NCBI RefSeq assembly: GCF_000372465.1
Contig: NZ_AQUZ01000028.1
Span: forward strand, 1-64,000
Source: Kribbella catacumbae DSM 19601
GTDB taxonomy: Bacteria > Actinomycetota > Actinomycetes > Propionibacteriales > Kribbellaceae
Reading direction: 5' to 3'
DNA length: 64,000 nt
Of this stretch, positions 42,687 to 50,783 are shown piece after piece. Within the stretch, counting starts at the first letter, position 1; the number at the start of each line of letters is the position of its first letter. Both the position numbers and the translations under genes were made by a program. The notes beneath the pieces are model-generated. The model was not told the DNA's origin. It saw nothing but the letters and a program-made list of their open reading frames with translations, and did not search any database.

Positions 42687-45488
42687 TCAGGTGGGTGGTG
42701 CGGGGTTGCCCGCGAGGCCGAGCCGGATCGCTTCGGCGGCGGCCTGGACGCGGGTCCGTACGCCGAGCTTCTCGAAGATGTGCGTGACGTGCACGCTGGC
42801 AGTCTTGGGGCTCATGTAGAGCATCGCGCCGATCTCGCGATTTGTCCGCCCGTCCGCGACCAGGGCAAGAACCTGACGCTCACGCTCGGTCAACGGTGGG
42901 TGTAGGTCTGTGGTGGCCGTGCCTTGCTCGTGGTGCTCGGTCACGGAGTCGTCGAGATGGATTCGGGCGATTTTCGCCAGCCCCTGAATCTGGCCGAGCA
43001 GCGGTGCCGCGCCGAGCCGCTCGGCGATCCGTCGCGCCGCTTCCAGCTCGCCGGTCGCCCGGCCGCGGGCGCCAGGTTGCCCGCGATGGGCCACCAGCGC
43101 TTCGGCTGCCCTCAGTCGGGCTTGCGCCTCCCAGTACGGCCGGCCGAGTGACGCCCATTCCTGTGCGGCGGTGAGCCACGGGGTCGGGTCGGGCGTGCCG
43201 CGGATCCGGGATCGTTCACCGTCGACAATCGCAGCCAGCGCTGCGGCCTCGACCCCGAATACGGCGCGCCGGAGGAGCGTCACGAGTCGATCGAAGCCGT
43301 CGGGTGAGTGCGACGCGACCGCTGCTTCGAGACCGATACGTAGCAGCCCGCCGCACACCAGTTCGTCTTCGGTGTCGTGGCTCAGTTCGGCGGCGTCGAG
43401 TGCAAGGGCCAGGGCCTCATGCGGGCGTTGCTGGAGTAGGCGCAGCTGGCCCTCGATCTCTGCGTAGCCGCGCTTGTCCTGGGGCTGGTCGTCAACCGCG
43501 AACAGCTCCTGTCCTCGCTGCAGCTCGACGGCGGTCTGTAAATTCCCGCGTGCCATGTGGATCAGCGCGAGCTCGGTGTCCTTGAATGCCGGTCCGGACG
43601 GTGGCCGGCCTCTGTCCTCGCGGCTCAAAGCCTCATCCCATCGGCCGGCCGCGTAGAGGTTGTAGACGGCGTTGGACTCGATGAGGCCCTCGAGCCAGTG
43701 CTCGTTGACCATCAGGCGCCGGAGCTCGGACTGGGTTGTGTTCGCGACGGCCACCACCTGGTCGGTGTCGCCGCGCAACCCGTGCACATAGGTCAGCGTC
43801 ATTGCCGCCATGGCCAAGTCCTCAGGTTCAGCGAGGTCGCGAGCGATCTTGAGCGCAGCCAGCGTCTCTTCCAGCGCCTTGTCGATCCGGCCCTCGTTTG
43901 CGGCGACCGCTCCCAGCTCCGCCCGAGCCTGGCCGATCATCCGGGTGTCGCCAGCTCGGGTCGCGTGCTGCAGCGCCGCCTGAGCTGCCTCGGCAATCTC
44001 CGCCGAGCGGCCGTAGGGCCTCATCATCACTGCGTGCGAGATGCAGACCTGGCCGAGCGCTCGGTCGTCACCGGCCGGCACCAGACGCCGTGCTCGTTCA
44101 ACGTCCGCCATCGCGCCGGTGATGTCATCGACCAGTGCGCGCAGCCTGCCCCGCATCAGCAAGGCCTCAAGCGTGCCCACCTCGGCGTCGGATTCATCCA
44201 CCGCCGCCTCGAGCAAGGCGAGAGCCTCGGCATGCCGGCCGGCGCCGCCCAGCAGCGAGGCCGCCCGCTCGGCGAGCATGAGGCGCTGCGGCACCCGGTC
44301 ATCTGCCAGGTCAGACGGCCGCCACAGCGACGATGCAACAGAGAACCAGTGGCCTGCCTCCGCAAACGCGCATTCCTTCTCGGCGGCACGGGCGGCCAGG
44401 AGAGCCCAACGGAAGGCCGCATCCCGGTCGCTCGCGCGGCGATACTGCTCAGCGACCTCTGCGAGCTGCGCTGCGTTGCTAGCGTTGGCAACGCAGCCCG
44501 CCAAATGTTTCGCGAGTCGCGCATGCAGGTCGCGGCGTTCCGAAGACAGCAACTGGTCGTAAGCGACCTCGGCGATCACCGGGTGCCGCGCAGAGCAGCC
44601 GACCGCCGGGTCCCGGATCACCAGACCGGAGTCACAGGCCTCTCGTACGGCGTCGGCGGCACGGTCTGCCGCCGCCAGCAGGTCATCGTCATCGAGAGTG
44701 CGAGCCAACGTGCCGGTGGCCGCGACGACTACGCGGGCCGTCGGCGAGAGTGCCTGCAGGCGCGCGAGCAGGAGTTGGCGCAACGAAGCCGGCACCGTCA
44801 GGTCACCGCGAACCAGTTCGACATTCAGATACGGGTTGCCTGCGCTGCGCCGATAGACGGCAGCGACCGTCTCCGCCGTACAGTCCAACTGGAGATCAAG
44901 CAATTGGTGCGACGTCTCCTGCTCGGTCAGCCGACGCAACGGCAGATCGACGACGGCCGGGGTGCGAAGCAATTCCCCGAGCCAGGTCAGGTATTCGTGA
45001 TCGGCAGTCTCGTCGCGCCAGGTCAGCAGCACGAGCAACCCTCGCTCGGGCAGGCTGCGCGTCTCATGAGCGAGAAAATCCAGCGTGGACCAGTCGGCCC
45101 AGTGAACGTCCTCGACCAGCAGGATCGTGCCCTGCGCCGCGTCGCTGTCGAGCACGTCGGCGAGGGTCTGCATTGACCATGCTCGGGCCGCCGCAGCTGA
45201 CGGGAACTGGCCGGATGCTGTGGATTGGCTCAGCGCAGCCGTCACCGTGGAGCCGAGGCCGCTGTAGGCAGCCGCACCGGACATCGGCGCACAGGCGCCG
45301 CGAAGGATCCGTACTCCGCTACCGGAATGCTCGTCGAGAACCGACCGGACGAGCAGCGTCTTGCCGATGCCCGCCTCACCCCGAACCACGACGGCTGCGG
45401 ACCGCTCCGGCAGATCCGCGATCAATCCTCGCAGTACCGCAGCCTCGACCCCGCGTCCGACCACCAAGCCGGCCATATCCCCGATCAT
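42687..45488 (-). CDS. Large LuxR-type ATPase transcriptional regulator (LAL-like)
   Basis: This is a 933-residue protein. An N-terminal AAA/STAND ATPase has Walker A VRGEAGIGKTLLV and Walker B TILLVEDVHWADWSTLDFL. A long alpha-helical, TPR-like middle spans about residues 350-840. A C-terminal LuxR HTH completes it (LTERERQVLALVADGRTNREIGAMLYMSPKTA). This architecture is that of MalT/LAL regulators, which bind an inducer and ATP and activate nearby genes. No target is obvious: downstream is a convergent gene-poor gap and upstream is a small secreted protein gene. A start at Met5 is also possible. Confidence 0.92.
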   Translation of the reverse strand: MIGDMAGLVVGRGVEAAVLRGLIADLPERSAAVVVRGEAGIGKTLLVRSVLDEHSGSGVRILRGACAPMSGAAAYSGLGSTVTAALSQSTASGQFPSAAAARAWSMQTLADVLDSDAAQGTILLVEDVHWADWSTLDFLAHETRSLPERGLLVLLTWRDETADHEYLTWLGELLRTPAVVDLPLRRLTEQETSHQLLDLQLDCTAETVAAVYRRSAGNPYLNVELVRGDLTVPASLRQLLLARLQALSPTARVVVAATGTLARTLDDDDLLAAADRAADAVREACDSGLVIRDPAVGCSARHPVIAEVAYDQLLSSERRDLHARLAKHLAGCVANASNAAQLAEVAEQYRRASDRDAAFRWALLAARAAEKECAFAEAGHWFSVASSLWRPSDLADDRVPQRLMLAERAASLLGGAGRHAEALALLEAAVDESDAEVGTLEALLMRGRLRALVDDITGAMADVERARRLVPAGDDRALGQVCISHAVMMRPYGRSAEIAEAAQAALQHATRAGDTRMIGQARAELGAVAANEGRIDKALEETLAALKIARDLAEPEDLAMAAMTLTYVHGLRGDTDQVVAVANTTQSELRRLMVNEHWLEGLIESNAVYNLYAAGRWDEALSREDRGRPPSGPAFKDTELALIHMARGNLQTAVELQRGQELFAVDDQPQDKRGYAEIEGQLRLLQQRPHEALALALDAAELSHDTEDELVCGGLLRIGLEAAVASHSPDGFDRLVTLLRRAVFGVEAAALAAIVDGERSRIRGTPDPTPWLTAAQEWASLGRPYWEAQARLRAAEALVAHRGQPGARGRATGELEAARRIAERLGAAPLLGQIQGLAKIARIHLDDSVTEHHEQGTATTDLHPPLTERERQVLALVADGRTNREIGAMLYMSPKTASVHVTHIFEKLGVRTRVQAAAEAIRLGLAGNPAPPT

Positions 45489-45734
45489 GCGCCCCCGATC
45501 GGAGTACGGCCAGAGAGTGCCTACCCCGCCATCTCACCGCGGCGTATCCCCCAGTCGCGAGGTGGCCGTGCTGGCCCGGCTTGGCACACCTAACCGCAAC
45601 TAAGGCACGCCTGATCCAAGTAGCCGCGATGTAAGGCGAACGGCGGCCAATCTGAGCGCGAGTACCCGATGTCGACGGCACTCCTTATCCCGGACAGTCA
45701 TTGGCATGTCCAACCAACGAAGGAGTGGATTCCA

Positions 45735-46037
45735 ATGGTCACCAAGACCATCACCAGAATCGCCGCCATCGCCGCAACTATCGGCATCGCCGGCCTCCCG
45801 CTGACCATCAGCGCGCCCGCCAGCGCCATCAACAAACCCGAACCCGGTGGGAACGCCCAGCCAGAACCAGTGCCCCCTCCAGTAGACAGCGACGGCAATC
45901 TGGACCTGGTGCAGCTCGGCGCCGGAACACTCGGCGGGATCGCCCTGACCGGAGCCGGGTTCGCCGCAGCTGCTCGACTGCGCCGCCACAAGCCACTCAG
46001 TAACTCGACCAGTGTGAAGACTCTGACCGCGCGCTGA
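45735..46037 (+). CDS. Small secreted/membrane protein
   Basis: This is a 100-residue protein that starts at [11 protein letters not shown], because GAAGGAG lies 9 nt upstream; the frame is open 66 bp further. A Sec signal ([24 protein letters not shown]) is followed by a Pro-rich stretch, and a hydrophobic segment ([25 protein letters not shown]) with a basic tail looks like a membrane or sorting anchor. There is no LPXTG. The function is unknown. A hairpin terminator follows, so it is likely monocistronic. Confidence 0.7.
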   Translation: MVTKTITRIAAIAATIGIAGLPLTISAPASAINKPEPGGNAQPEPVPPPVDSDGNLDLVQLGAGTLGGIALTGAGFAAAARLRRHKPLSNSTSVKTLTAR

Positions 46038-46068
46038 GAGTGGAGCCCACACCAGCCTTGACCGTGAC

Positions 46069-46101
46069 GCCGGTGGTCGGATCGCCTCGCCGACCACCGG
46101 C
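46069..46101 (+). terminator. Terminator-like hairpin after the small secreted protein gene
   Basis: GCCGGTGGTCGG (46069-46080) pairs perfectly with CCGACCACCGGC (46090-46101) across a 9-nt loop, 32 bp after the stop. The 12-bp GC-rich stem without a U tract is typical in this GC range. Confidence 0.65.
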
Positions 46102-46258
46102 TGCCTCAAAGCGTTTCGTTCCTGACCACACGGCGTGGTGTGACGGTAGATGCCCGCACGGCACTCGACAGCTTCTCGCAGTTGCTCGGCCAGGGCAGCC
46201 TGCTCGGCCTCAGTTGGCTCGCAGATCGGGCTGTCGGGCTTTCGGGCAGAATCAGCGT

Positions 46259-46738
46259 GTGAAGAAACCCGAGACCAACCCCGTGGTCGCGCGCAACCGT
46301 AAGGCTGCCCATGACTACCAGCTGGGCGAGTCCTGGGAGGCAGGGATCGTGCTGCAGGGTGTGGCGGTGAAGGCGCTCCGTGCCGGGCGGGCGTCGCTGG
46401 TCGGCGGCTTTGCCATTGTCGAGGACCGGGAGATCTGGCTGCACGGCGTGCACATCCCGCAGTACCCCCAGGCGCGCTGGTTCAACGATGGCTCGCGTCG
46501 CAAGCGGAAGCTGCTGCTGCATCGTGCCCAGATCGACAAGATCGAGCGCAAGGTCAACGAGGGCGGCCTGACGATCGTCCCGTTGACCCTCTATTTCAAG
46601 GACGGTCGCGCGAAGGTGGAGATCGCCCTGGCCCGCGGCAAGAAGACCTGGGACAAGCGGCACGCGCTCGCCGAGCGGGAGGCGACCCGGGAGGTCGAGC
46701 GTGCAGTCAGCCGCCGGCGGAAGGGTCGCCCGGACTGA
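46259..46738 (+). CDS. smpB: SsrA-binding protein SmpB
   Basis: This is a 159-residue protein. Its core matches SmpB throughout: [75 protein letters not shown] and [27 protein letters not shown] basic C-terminal tail is also typical. The start is the GTG at 46259. A frame open to 46040 adds non-homologous sequence and crosses the terminator region. It binds tmRNA and rescues stalled ribosomes. In many actinobacteria ssrA lies next to smpB, but no tmRNA is recognisable in the following 400 bp. Confidence 0.95.
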   Translation: MKKPETNPVVARNRKAAHDYQLGESWEAGIVLQGVAVKALRAGRASLVGGFAIVEDREIWLHGVHIPQYPQARWFNDGSRRKRKLLLHRAQIDKIERKVNEGGLTIVPLTLYFKDGRAKVEIALARGKKTWDKRHALAEREATREVERAVSRRRKGRPD

Positions 46739-47090
46739 TTCAGCGGTGCGTAGGGCTGCCCATTTACGACGGAAGCAAGCCGGTCCTGGTGACCGGCGCC
46801 CTGGGACAGCTCGGCAAGAATGGCACGATTACCACAGTCCAGGGCACTCCCAACAACGCCGCCCGCAAGCACATCCCTTCGACCCCGCGATGTCAGAAGA
46901 CGGACATCTAGGTCCGCTTCTAGAACACCGAGCGGATCACGACCCCAACTCGCGTTCGTAGATGCGTGTGGGAACAGCCGTGGGAACACACAAGTGATCT
47001 CGCAGGCTCACAGAGCACAATGCGGGGAGTCTGCTGATGTGTCGCTGACGCCTGGAGCGCGCTCAGGGAAGCAGGTGTCTACGGCAGCGC

Positions 47091-47136
47091 TCGGTTTCCT
47101 GAACCGTGCGTCGCAGGTCCGAATCCTGGGGCTGTA
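47091..47136 (+). other. Degenerate tRNA-Arg(CCU) 3' half, likely attachment-site scar
   Basis: TCGGTTTCCTGAACCG, then GCGTCGCAGGTCCGAATCC, reproduces the anticodon arm (loop TT-CCT-GA, anticodon CCU), variable region and T arm of a tRNA-Arg. The T loop has C in place of the second T of TTCGAAT, the T stem has one G-G mismatch, and the acceptor end has decayed. There is no 5' half. This is what remains when an integrative element duplicates the tRNA 3' end. From 46739 to here there are only a possible coding fragment (about 46760-46911, LPIYDGSKPVLVTGALGQLG) and a TGTGGGAACAG/CGTGGGAACAC repeat. Confidence 0.65.
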
Positions 47137-47144
47137 GCGAATTA

Positions 47145-47468
47145 TCAACCGGCTTGGCGCTCTTCGTTCAGCAGTCGCTCGATCCGGTCCAGCCGGTCGA
47201 GGATCTCGGTCTGCTCGACCGCCTCCCCGGCGACGTGGGCGGCCAGGACTCTACGCATTAGTGCGGTGTGACGGATGTGCTGCTGGCCGGCCTCTGCCTT
47301 GAGGGCGTCCACCAATGGCTTGGGTAGCCGTAGTGAGGTAGTGACCATCGGCGGTTCGACCCATTCGCCACCGGCCATCTCCGAACCGGTGTCGTGCGTG
47401 CCGTAGTGCTCGGCCAACGCCTCTAGTTCGGTCTTCGACCGCGGCAACCTCTCGCTCTTCTTCTTCAT
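47145..47468 (-). CDS. CopG/BrnA-like antitoxin
   Basis: This is a 107-residue protein. The N-terminal LPRSKTELEALAEHYGTHDTGSEM and following PPMVTTSLRLPKPLVDALKAEAG resemble antitoxins encoded behind BrnT-type toxins. The TSLRLPKPLVDALKAEA part is a ribbon-helix-helix that would bind the operator upstream of the pair. A C-terminal coiled segment (LDRLDRIERLLNEE) may dimerise. It starts one base after the toxin stop. It is encoded right beside the tRNA-Arg scar, so it probably arrived with a mobile element. Confidence 0.75.
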   Translation of the reverse strand: MKKKSERLPRSKTELEALAEHYGTHDTGSEMAGGEWVEPPMVTTSLRLPKPLVDALKAEAGQQHIRHTALMRRVLAAHVAGEAVEQTEILDRLDRIERLLNEERQAG

Positions 47469-47469
47469 C

Positions 47470-47739
47470 TCAGCGTGCCTCCCTCTGGAAGGACTTCTTC
47501 TCGGCTCGTGTCATGTCCCGGGCGGTGACTATGAAAGCTGTTCCTGGAGCATCCTCGACAGCGACGACAAGCAGGTGCCGTCCCGCGTATGTCTGGCCAT
47601 AACAGAGCAGTGAGCTGCCTCTTCCCTGCACCTGGTAGTACGGCCGCTCGAGGATGGCTTCGCGAACCTCGGCCATCGTGACGTCGTGCCTGGCGATGTG
47701 CTCTTCGGACCACTCGCTGTCTTTGACTTCCAAGAACAC
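47470..47739 (-). CDS. BrnT-like toxin
   Basis: This is an 89-residue protein with a GTG start at 47737-47739. The pattern EWSEEHIARHDVTMAEVREAI, then YGQTYAGRHLLVVAVE and TAFIVTARDMTRAEKKSF, follows BrnT/HigB-fold ribonuclease toxins: K/RH at the first helix end, a basic strand and a final helix. Toxin-first order with the antitoxin immediately downstream is as in brnTA. A promoter with a dyad lies upstream. Assignment to BrnT rather than another RelE-like family is tentative. Confidence 0.7.
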   Translation of the reverse strand: MFLEVKDSEWSEEHIARHDVTMAEVREAILERPYYQVQGRGSSLLCYGQTYAGRHLLVVAVEDAPGTAFIVTARDMTRAEKKSFQREAR

Positions 47740-47745
47740 AGATCA

Positions 47746-47764
47746 AATGTAATGCGTTTGCATT
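47746..47764 (-). promoter_or_regulatory. Promoter with dyad upstream of the toxin-antitoxin pair
   Basis: TACATT (47751-47746, minus) is a -10 placed for initiation at or near the GTG at 47739, which would make a leaderless transcript. Immediately upstream AATGC-gttt-GCATT (47751-47764) is a perfect 5-4-5 dyad, a probable binding site for the ribbon-helix-helix antitoxin. Confidence 0.5.
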
Positions 47765-47899
47765 GCGTTGCCAAGGGCGGGCGGCGGGGCGCCGTGGTCG
47801 GCGTGACCGACCGGTCCAGCCTGGTCGATAGCTTCAGGACCGGCGATGGGCTAGGTGCGAGGCGGGTCCTGTCACCCAAGCGGGCAACGTAGGAGCCCG

Positions 47900-47945
47900 C
47901 GTTCGGTGTGGGTGAGAGCGGTAACGAGAGTGCGACGCAGGAGCG
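47900..47945. repeat. Dispersed intergenic repeat, inverted copy
   Basis: The reverse complement reads CGCTCCTGCGTCGCACTCTC then CGTTACCGCTCTCACCCAC. It matches the start of the repeat-rich gap at about 42271-42312. The sequence lies just after the 3' end of the phosphatase gene (47972), as the other copy lies after the phosphoesterase gene. The rest of 47765-47971 shows no gene. Confidence 0.5.
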
Positions 47946-47971
47946 ATCGCAGCGGAGGCTGCGTGGGGTCT

Positions 47972-48685
47972 TCAGGTGGTGAGGCGGGTGCGTAGGGCGT
48001 TGAGGTCCGTGGGGGTTAGGCCGGCCCGCTGGAGGTAGGGCAGAGGGCCGCCGTACTTCGTGTCCAAGTGGCGGAGGATTTCGGTGAGGGAGGAGGCTCG
48101 GGTGTCGCGGTACTCGATCATTTCGGGGTGGAGCGACTCGTCGGGTTCGGCGGCGAGTTGGTCGGCTAGGAGGGGTGCTAGGCGGGCTTGGGTCAGGGCG
48201 TAGTCGGCGACGATCTCGTACTCCGGTACGCCGGCCACTGTCAGGGCTAGGGCGACGACGACGCCGGTGCGGTCTTTGCCGCCGAAGCAGTGGACGATGA
48301 CTGGGCCTTCGGGGGCTTCGGCGATGGCGCGGAGGGCGGCTGCGATGCGGTCTGGGTGGAGGTCGAGCATCGTGATGCAGGCGCCGACGATGGTGGTGTG
48401 GTCCTGTGGGTCGGACGGGTCTTCGACGGAGATGTGCAGGGCGATCGGGTCAGCGGTGAAGGGCGTGGGGAAGGTGGAGACCTCGCCGTGAGAGCGCAGG
48501 TCGATGATGCGGCTCACGCCGGTACGCCGTACTGTCTCGACGCCCTCCGGCGATAGGAACTGAAGGCAGTCCGAGCGGATCAGAGCCGCGGTCCGGATCA
48601 CTCCGCCGTCGGCCGTCGGGAGACCACCAAGATCCCGGGCGTTGCGGCAGTCCGGCCAGTCGAGATGACGATCAACGCTCACCAA
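47972..48685 (-). CDS. Tyrosine/dual-specificity protein phosphatase
   Basis: This is a 237-residue protein of the bacterial PTP (PF13350) group. The N-terminal DCRNARDLGGLPTADGGVIR is the family hallmark, ISRIIDLRSHGEVS follows, and the P-loop is IVHCFGGKDRTGVVVA, giving the CX5R pattern C-F-G-G-K-D-R. The general-acid Asp lies upstream near DPSDPQDHT. It removes phosphate from protein tyrosine or from phosphoinositide-like lipids. It is 11 nt downstream of the G1P-dehydrogenase-like gene and may share its transcript. Confidence 0.9.
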   Translation of the reverse strand: MVSVDRHLDWPDCRNARDLGGLPTADGGVIRTAALIRSDCLQFLSPEGVETVRRTGVSRIIDLRSHGEVSTFPTPFTADPIALHISVEDPSDPQDHTTIVGACITMLDLHPDRIAAALRAIAEAPEGPVIVHCFGGKDRTGVVVALALTVAGVPEYEIVADYALTQARLAPLLADQLAAEPDESLHPEMIEYRDTRASSLTEILRHLDTKYGGPLPYLQRAGLTPTDLNALRTRLTT

Positions 48686-48696
48686 GCCTCCTAGAC

Positions 48697-49809
48697 CTAT
48701 TGGTCTTCCAGATTGACGCCTTCGGGCGTGATGCGCGGTGCGGTGATTCGGGCGTAGGCGTGGTCGTTGAACGCGCTTACCTTCGCTGCGATCCGGGCCG
48801 GAGTCAACGCTGATTCTTCGAGCACGGTGAAGCGGCCCGGCCGGGTCTGCGGTGCGTAGTCGATGATCGCCTCGAACTCCTCCAGCGTGAAGCCGAGATC
48901 AGCTGCGAGTACCGGCAACCCGTGCCGATGCAGGCAGTCGACCGTAGCCTCGAACATCCCGAGATCCCCACGCAAGAACCAAGAAAAGGCCGCGCCCACC
49001 CCCACCTGTTCGCCGTGAAAAGCGCGTCGCGAAGGATGCAGCAGGTCGATGGCATGGGAGATCTCGTGGCAAGCGCCCGACGACGGCCGCGAGGTGCCCG
49101 CGACGACCATCGAGATGCCGGACAATACGAGCCCCTCGGCCAGGCAAGCCAAGAACGCGTCGTCGGCGATCGAGCCCGGATGGTTCATCACCGCGTGCGC
49201 CGCGGTCCGCGCCAACGACACAGCGAGGCCGTCGATTTCCTCACCACGCAAGGCGTGCGCGGTTTCCCAGTCGGCGATCGCGGACAGGTTCGAGATGATT
49301 TCGCCGATGCCGGAGCGGATCGAGCGCGGTGGTGCCTGGGCGATCAGGTCCAGGTCGACGAGGACGGCCAGCGGCGCCGGTACGCCGTACGAGCCGCGGC
49401 CGGCGTCGTTGTCCAGGGTGCTGATCGGCGAGGCGATCCCGTCGTGCGCGAGATTGGTGGCGACGGCAACCATCGGCAGGCCGAGGCGCGCGGCGGCGAA
49501 CTTGGTCACGTCCAGCACGGTGCCGCCGCCGATCCCGACGATGGCGTCGTAGCGCTGCGGGCGGATCTGCTCGACGAGTTTGATCGCGGTGTTGATCGTG
49601 CCGCCGTCGACGGTGAACCAGTCGGCCCCGGCCAGCCCGTCCCGGAAGGTCGCCTGCACGATCGGCCCGTACGTCGAACCGACGGCGATCGCGACTCGTC
49701 CTGACGTCGAGATCCGCTGGTCGGCCAGGATCGCGCCGAGCTCCGCGAGTGCTCCCCGCCGTACGTCGACGACCAGCGGAGCCGGGATCATCCGCGCTAG
49801 CAGGGGCAT
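48697..49809 (-). CDS. Iron-containing-alcohol-dehydrogenase fold, sn-glycerol-1-phosphate dehydrogenase-like
   Basis: This is a 370-residue protein. The NAD(P) motif reads VGIGGGTVLDVTKFAAARLG, and LPMVAVATNLAHDGIASPISTLD carries the substrate-binding and first metal-ligand Asp. Two His ligands are probable in SSGACHEISHAIDLL and SRRAFHGEQVGVGA. This motif layout matches EgsA/AraM-type glycerol-1-phosphate dehydrogenases. The adjacent cytidylyltransferase makes CDP-glycerol-type chemistry plausible. A dehydroquinate-synthase-like or other polyol-phosphate role is the alternative. The next gene upstream begins 78 nt away. Confidence 0.8.
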   Translation of the reverse strand: MPLLARMIPAPLVVDVRRGALAELGAILADQRISTSGRVAIAVGSTYGPIVQATFRDGLAGADWFTVDGGTINTAIKLVEQIRPQRYDAIVGIGGGTVLDVTKFAAARLGLPMVAVATNLAHDGIASPISTLDNDAGRGSYGVPAPLAVLVDLDLIAQAPPRSIRSGIGEIISNLSAIADWETAHALRGEEIDGLAVSLARTAAHAVMNHPGSIADDAFLACLAEGLVLSGISMVVAGTSRPSSGACHEISHAIDLLHPSRRAFHGEQVGVGAAFSWFLRGDLGMFEATVDCLHRHGLPVLAADLGFTLEEFEAIIDYAPQTRPGRFTVLEESALTPARIAAKVSAFNDHAYARITAPRITPEGVNLEDQ

Positions 49810-49887
49810 ACCGTCAGTGTCCTTCAGTCAACCAACGTCGAACGCAGGACACTAGTGCGCTGTCAGCAGTTCCGTAGGCGCGATGCA

Positions 49888-50625
49888 CTAGCGCGGGCAG
49901 ACGATCTCGCGGGCCCGGGCGAGGTCGGCGTGGTTGTCGATCTCGACCCAGTCGACCTTGCCGATGCCGGCGACGTCGATCCGGATGCCCTCGTCGACGA
50001 GGAGTTGGTAGCCGTCCTCGTAGTACAGGTTGGGATCGCGTTCCCAGGTCCGCTGAAGCGCATCCGCGAGCAAAGGAGCCGCCGATGGCTCGAGCAGCGT
50101 GACGCCGATGTACTCACCCGTCGCGGTCGCCGGGTCCATCAGTTTGGTGATCCGCTCAACGCCTCGCGCAGAAGACCAGATCACCTTCATCTCCTCGTCG
50201 GCGAGTGACTTCTCCGTGTCCAGCGCGAGGATGATGGACCGGTCGTCACCGCGGGCCTCGAGCAGCGCGCGCTGGACCGAGGCCGGGTGCACGGTGTCGC
50301 CGTTGGCCAGCATCGCGCCCTGGTGCAGCAGGTCACGGGCACACCACAGCGAGTACGCGTTGTTCCACGTCTCGGCCTTGTCGTTGTGCACTAGTTCGAT
50401 CCGTACGCCGTACCGCTCCTCGAAACCCGCCACCCGAGACTCGATCGCCGCGGCGGCGTACCCGACCACGATCGCGACGTCCGTGATGCCGACCTCGGCG
50501 TAGTTGGCCAGCGTCAGATCGAGCACCGTCGTCTCCGGATCGATCGGGACGAGTGCCTTGGGCAGCGTGTCCGTGTACGGGCGCAGGCGGCGGCCGGTAC
50601 CGGCGGCAAGGACGAGTCCGATCAT
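49888..50625 (-). CDS. Nucleotidyltransferase, phosphocholine-cytidylyltransferase-like
   Basis: This is a 245-residue GT-A-like NTP transferase. The signature is IGLVLAAGTGRRLRPYTDTLPKALVPI with the catalytic Arg and Lys, followed by VAIVVGYAAAAIESRV and a metal-binding Asp in MLANGDTVHP. It lacks the C-terminal left-handed beta-helix of GlmU-type enzymes. The family (COG1213) couples CTP to phosphocholine or a polyol phosphate. Beside a G1P-dehydrogenase-like gene, a glycerol-phosphate substrate is a reasonable guess. AGGA precedes the ATG by 8 nt, directly after a 42-bp hairpin. Confidence 0.85.
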   Translation of the reverse strand: MIGLVLAAGTGRRLRPYTDTLPKALVPIDPETTVLDLTLANYAEVGITDVAIVVGYAAAAIESRVAGFEERYGVRIELVHNDKAETWNNAYSLWCARDLLHQGAMLANGDTVHPASVQRALLEARGDDRSIILALDTEKSLADEEMKVIWSSARGVERITKLMDPATATGEYIGVTLLEPSAAPLLADALQRTWERDPNLYYEDGYQLLVDEGIRIDVAGIGKVDWVEIDNHADLARAREIVCPR

Positions 50626-50637
50626 GCGCGCATCCTA

Positions 50638-50679
50638 GTGTCCTGAGTCGGATGTGCCTGCACATCCGACTCAGGACAC
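50638..50679. repeat. 20-bp perfect palindrome
   Basis: GTGTCCTGAGTCGGATGTGC (50638-50657) and its exact reverse complement (50660-50679) are separated by only CT. Transcribed towards the cytidylyltransferase gene, it would form a 20-bp hairpin ending 12 nt before the ATG, adjacent to the AGGA ribosome-binding site. It lies between divergent genes, so it is not an ordinary terminator. Confidence 0.9.
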
Positions 50680-50718
50680 ATGGGCAGGAATCGCGAGCCA
50701 AGACCATGAGTGATTATG

Positions 50719-50747
50719 TTTAAATCTGATCGTTTGTGTGGTTAGAT
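50719..50747 (+). promoter_or_regulatory. AT-rich putative galE promoter
   Basis: Within an AT-rich island in otherwise GC-rich DNA, TTTAAA (50719-50724) and TTAGAT (50742-50747) are 17 bp apart. This would place the start around 50754, 30 nt before the galE ATG. Confidence 0.4.
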
Positions 50748-50783
50748 GAGACTGAGGACCACGGCTGATGGGAGCATCTGGAC

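Noticed and set aside
46040-46258. N-terminal extension of SmpB
   Set aside because: SmpB homology begins just after the GTG at 46259, and the upstream part overlaps the terminator hairpin of the previous gene.
47091-47136. A functional tRNA gene
   Set aside because: Only the 3' half is present, the T loop and stem carry substitutions, and the acceptor end does not pair with anything upstream.
46739-47144. tmRNA (ssrA) after smpB
   Set aside because: I could not find the 5' GGGG..GA..GGTTTCGAC-type start, a tag-coding stretch, or a matching 3' end.
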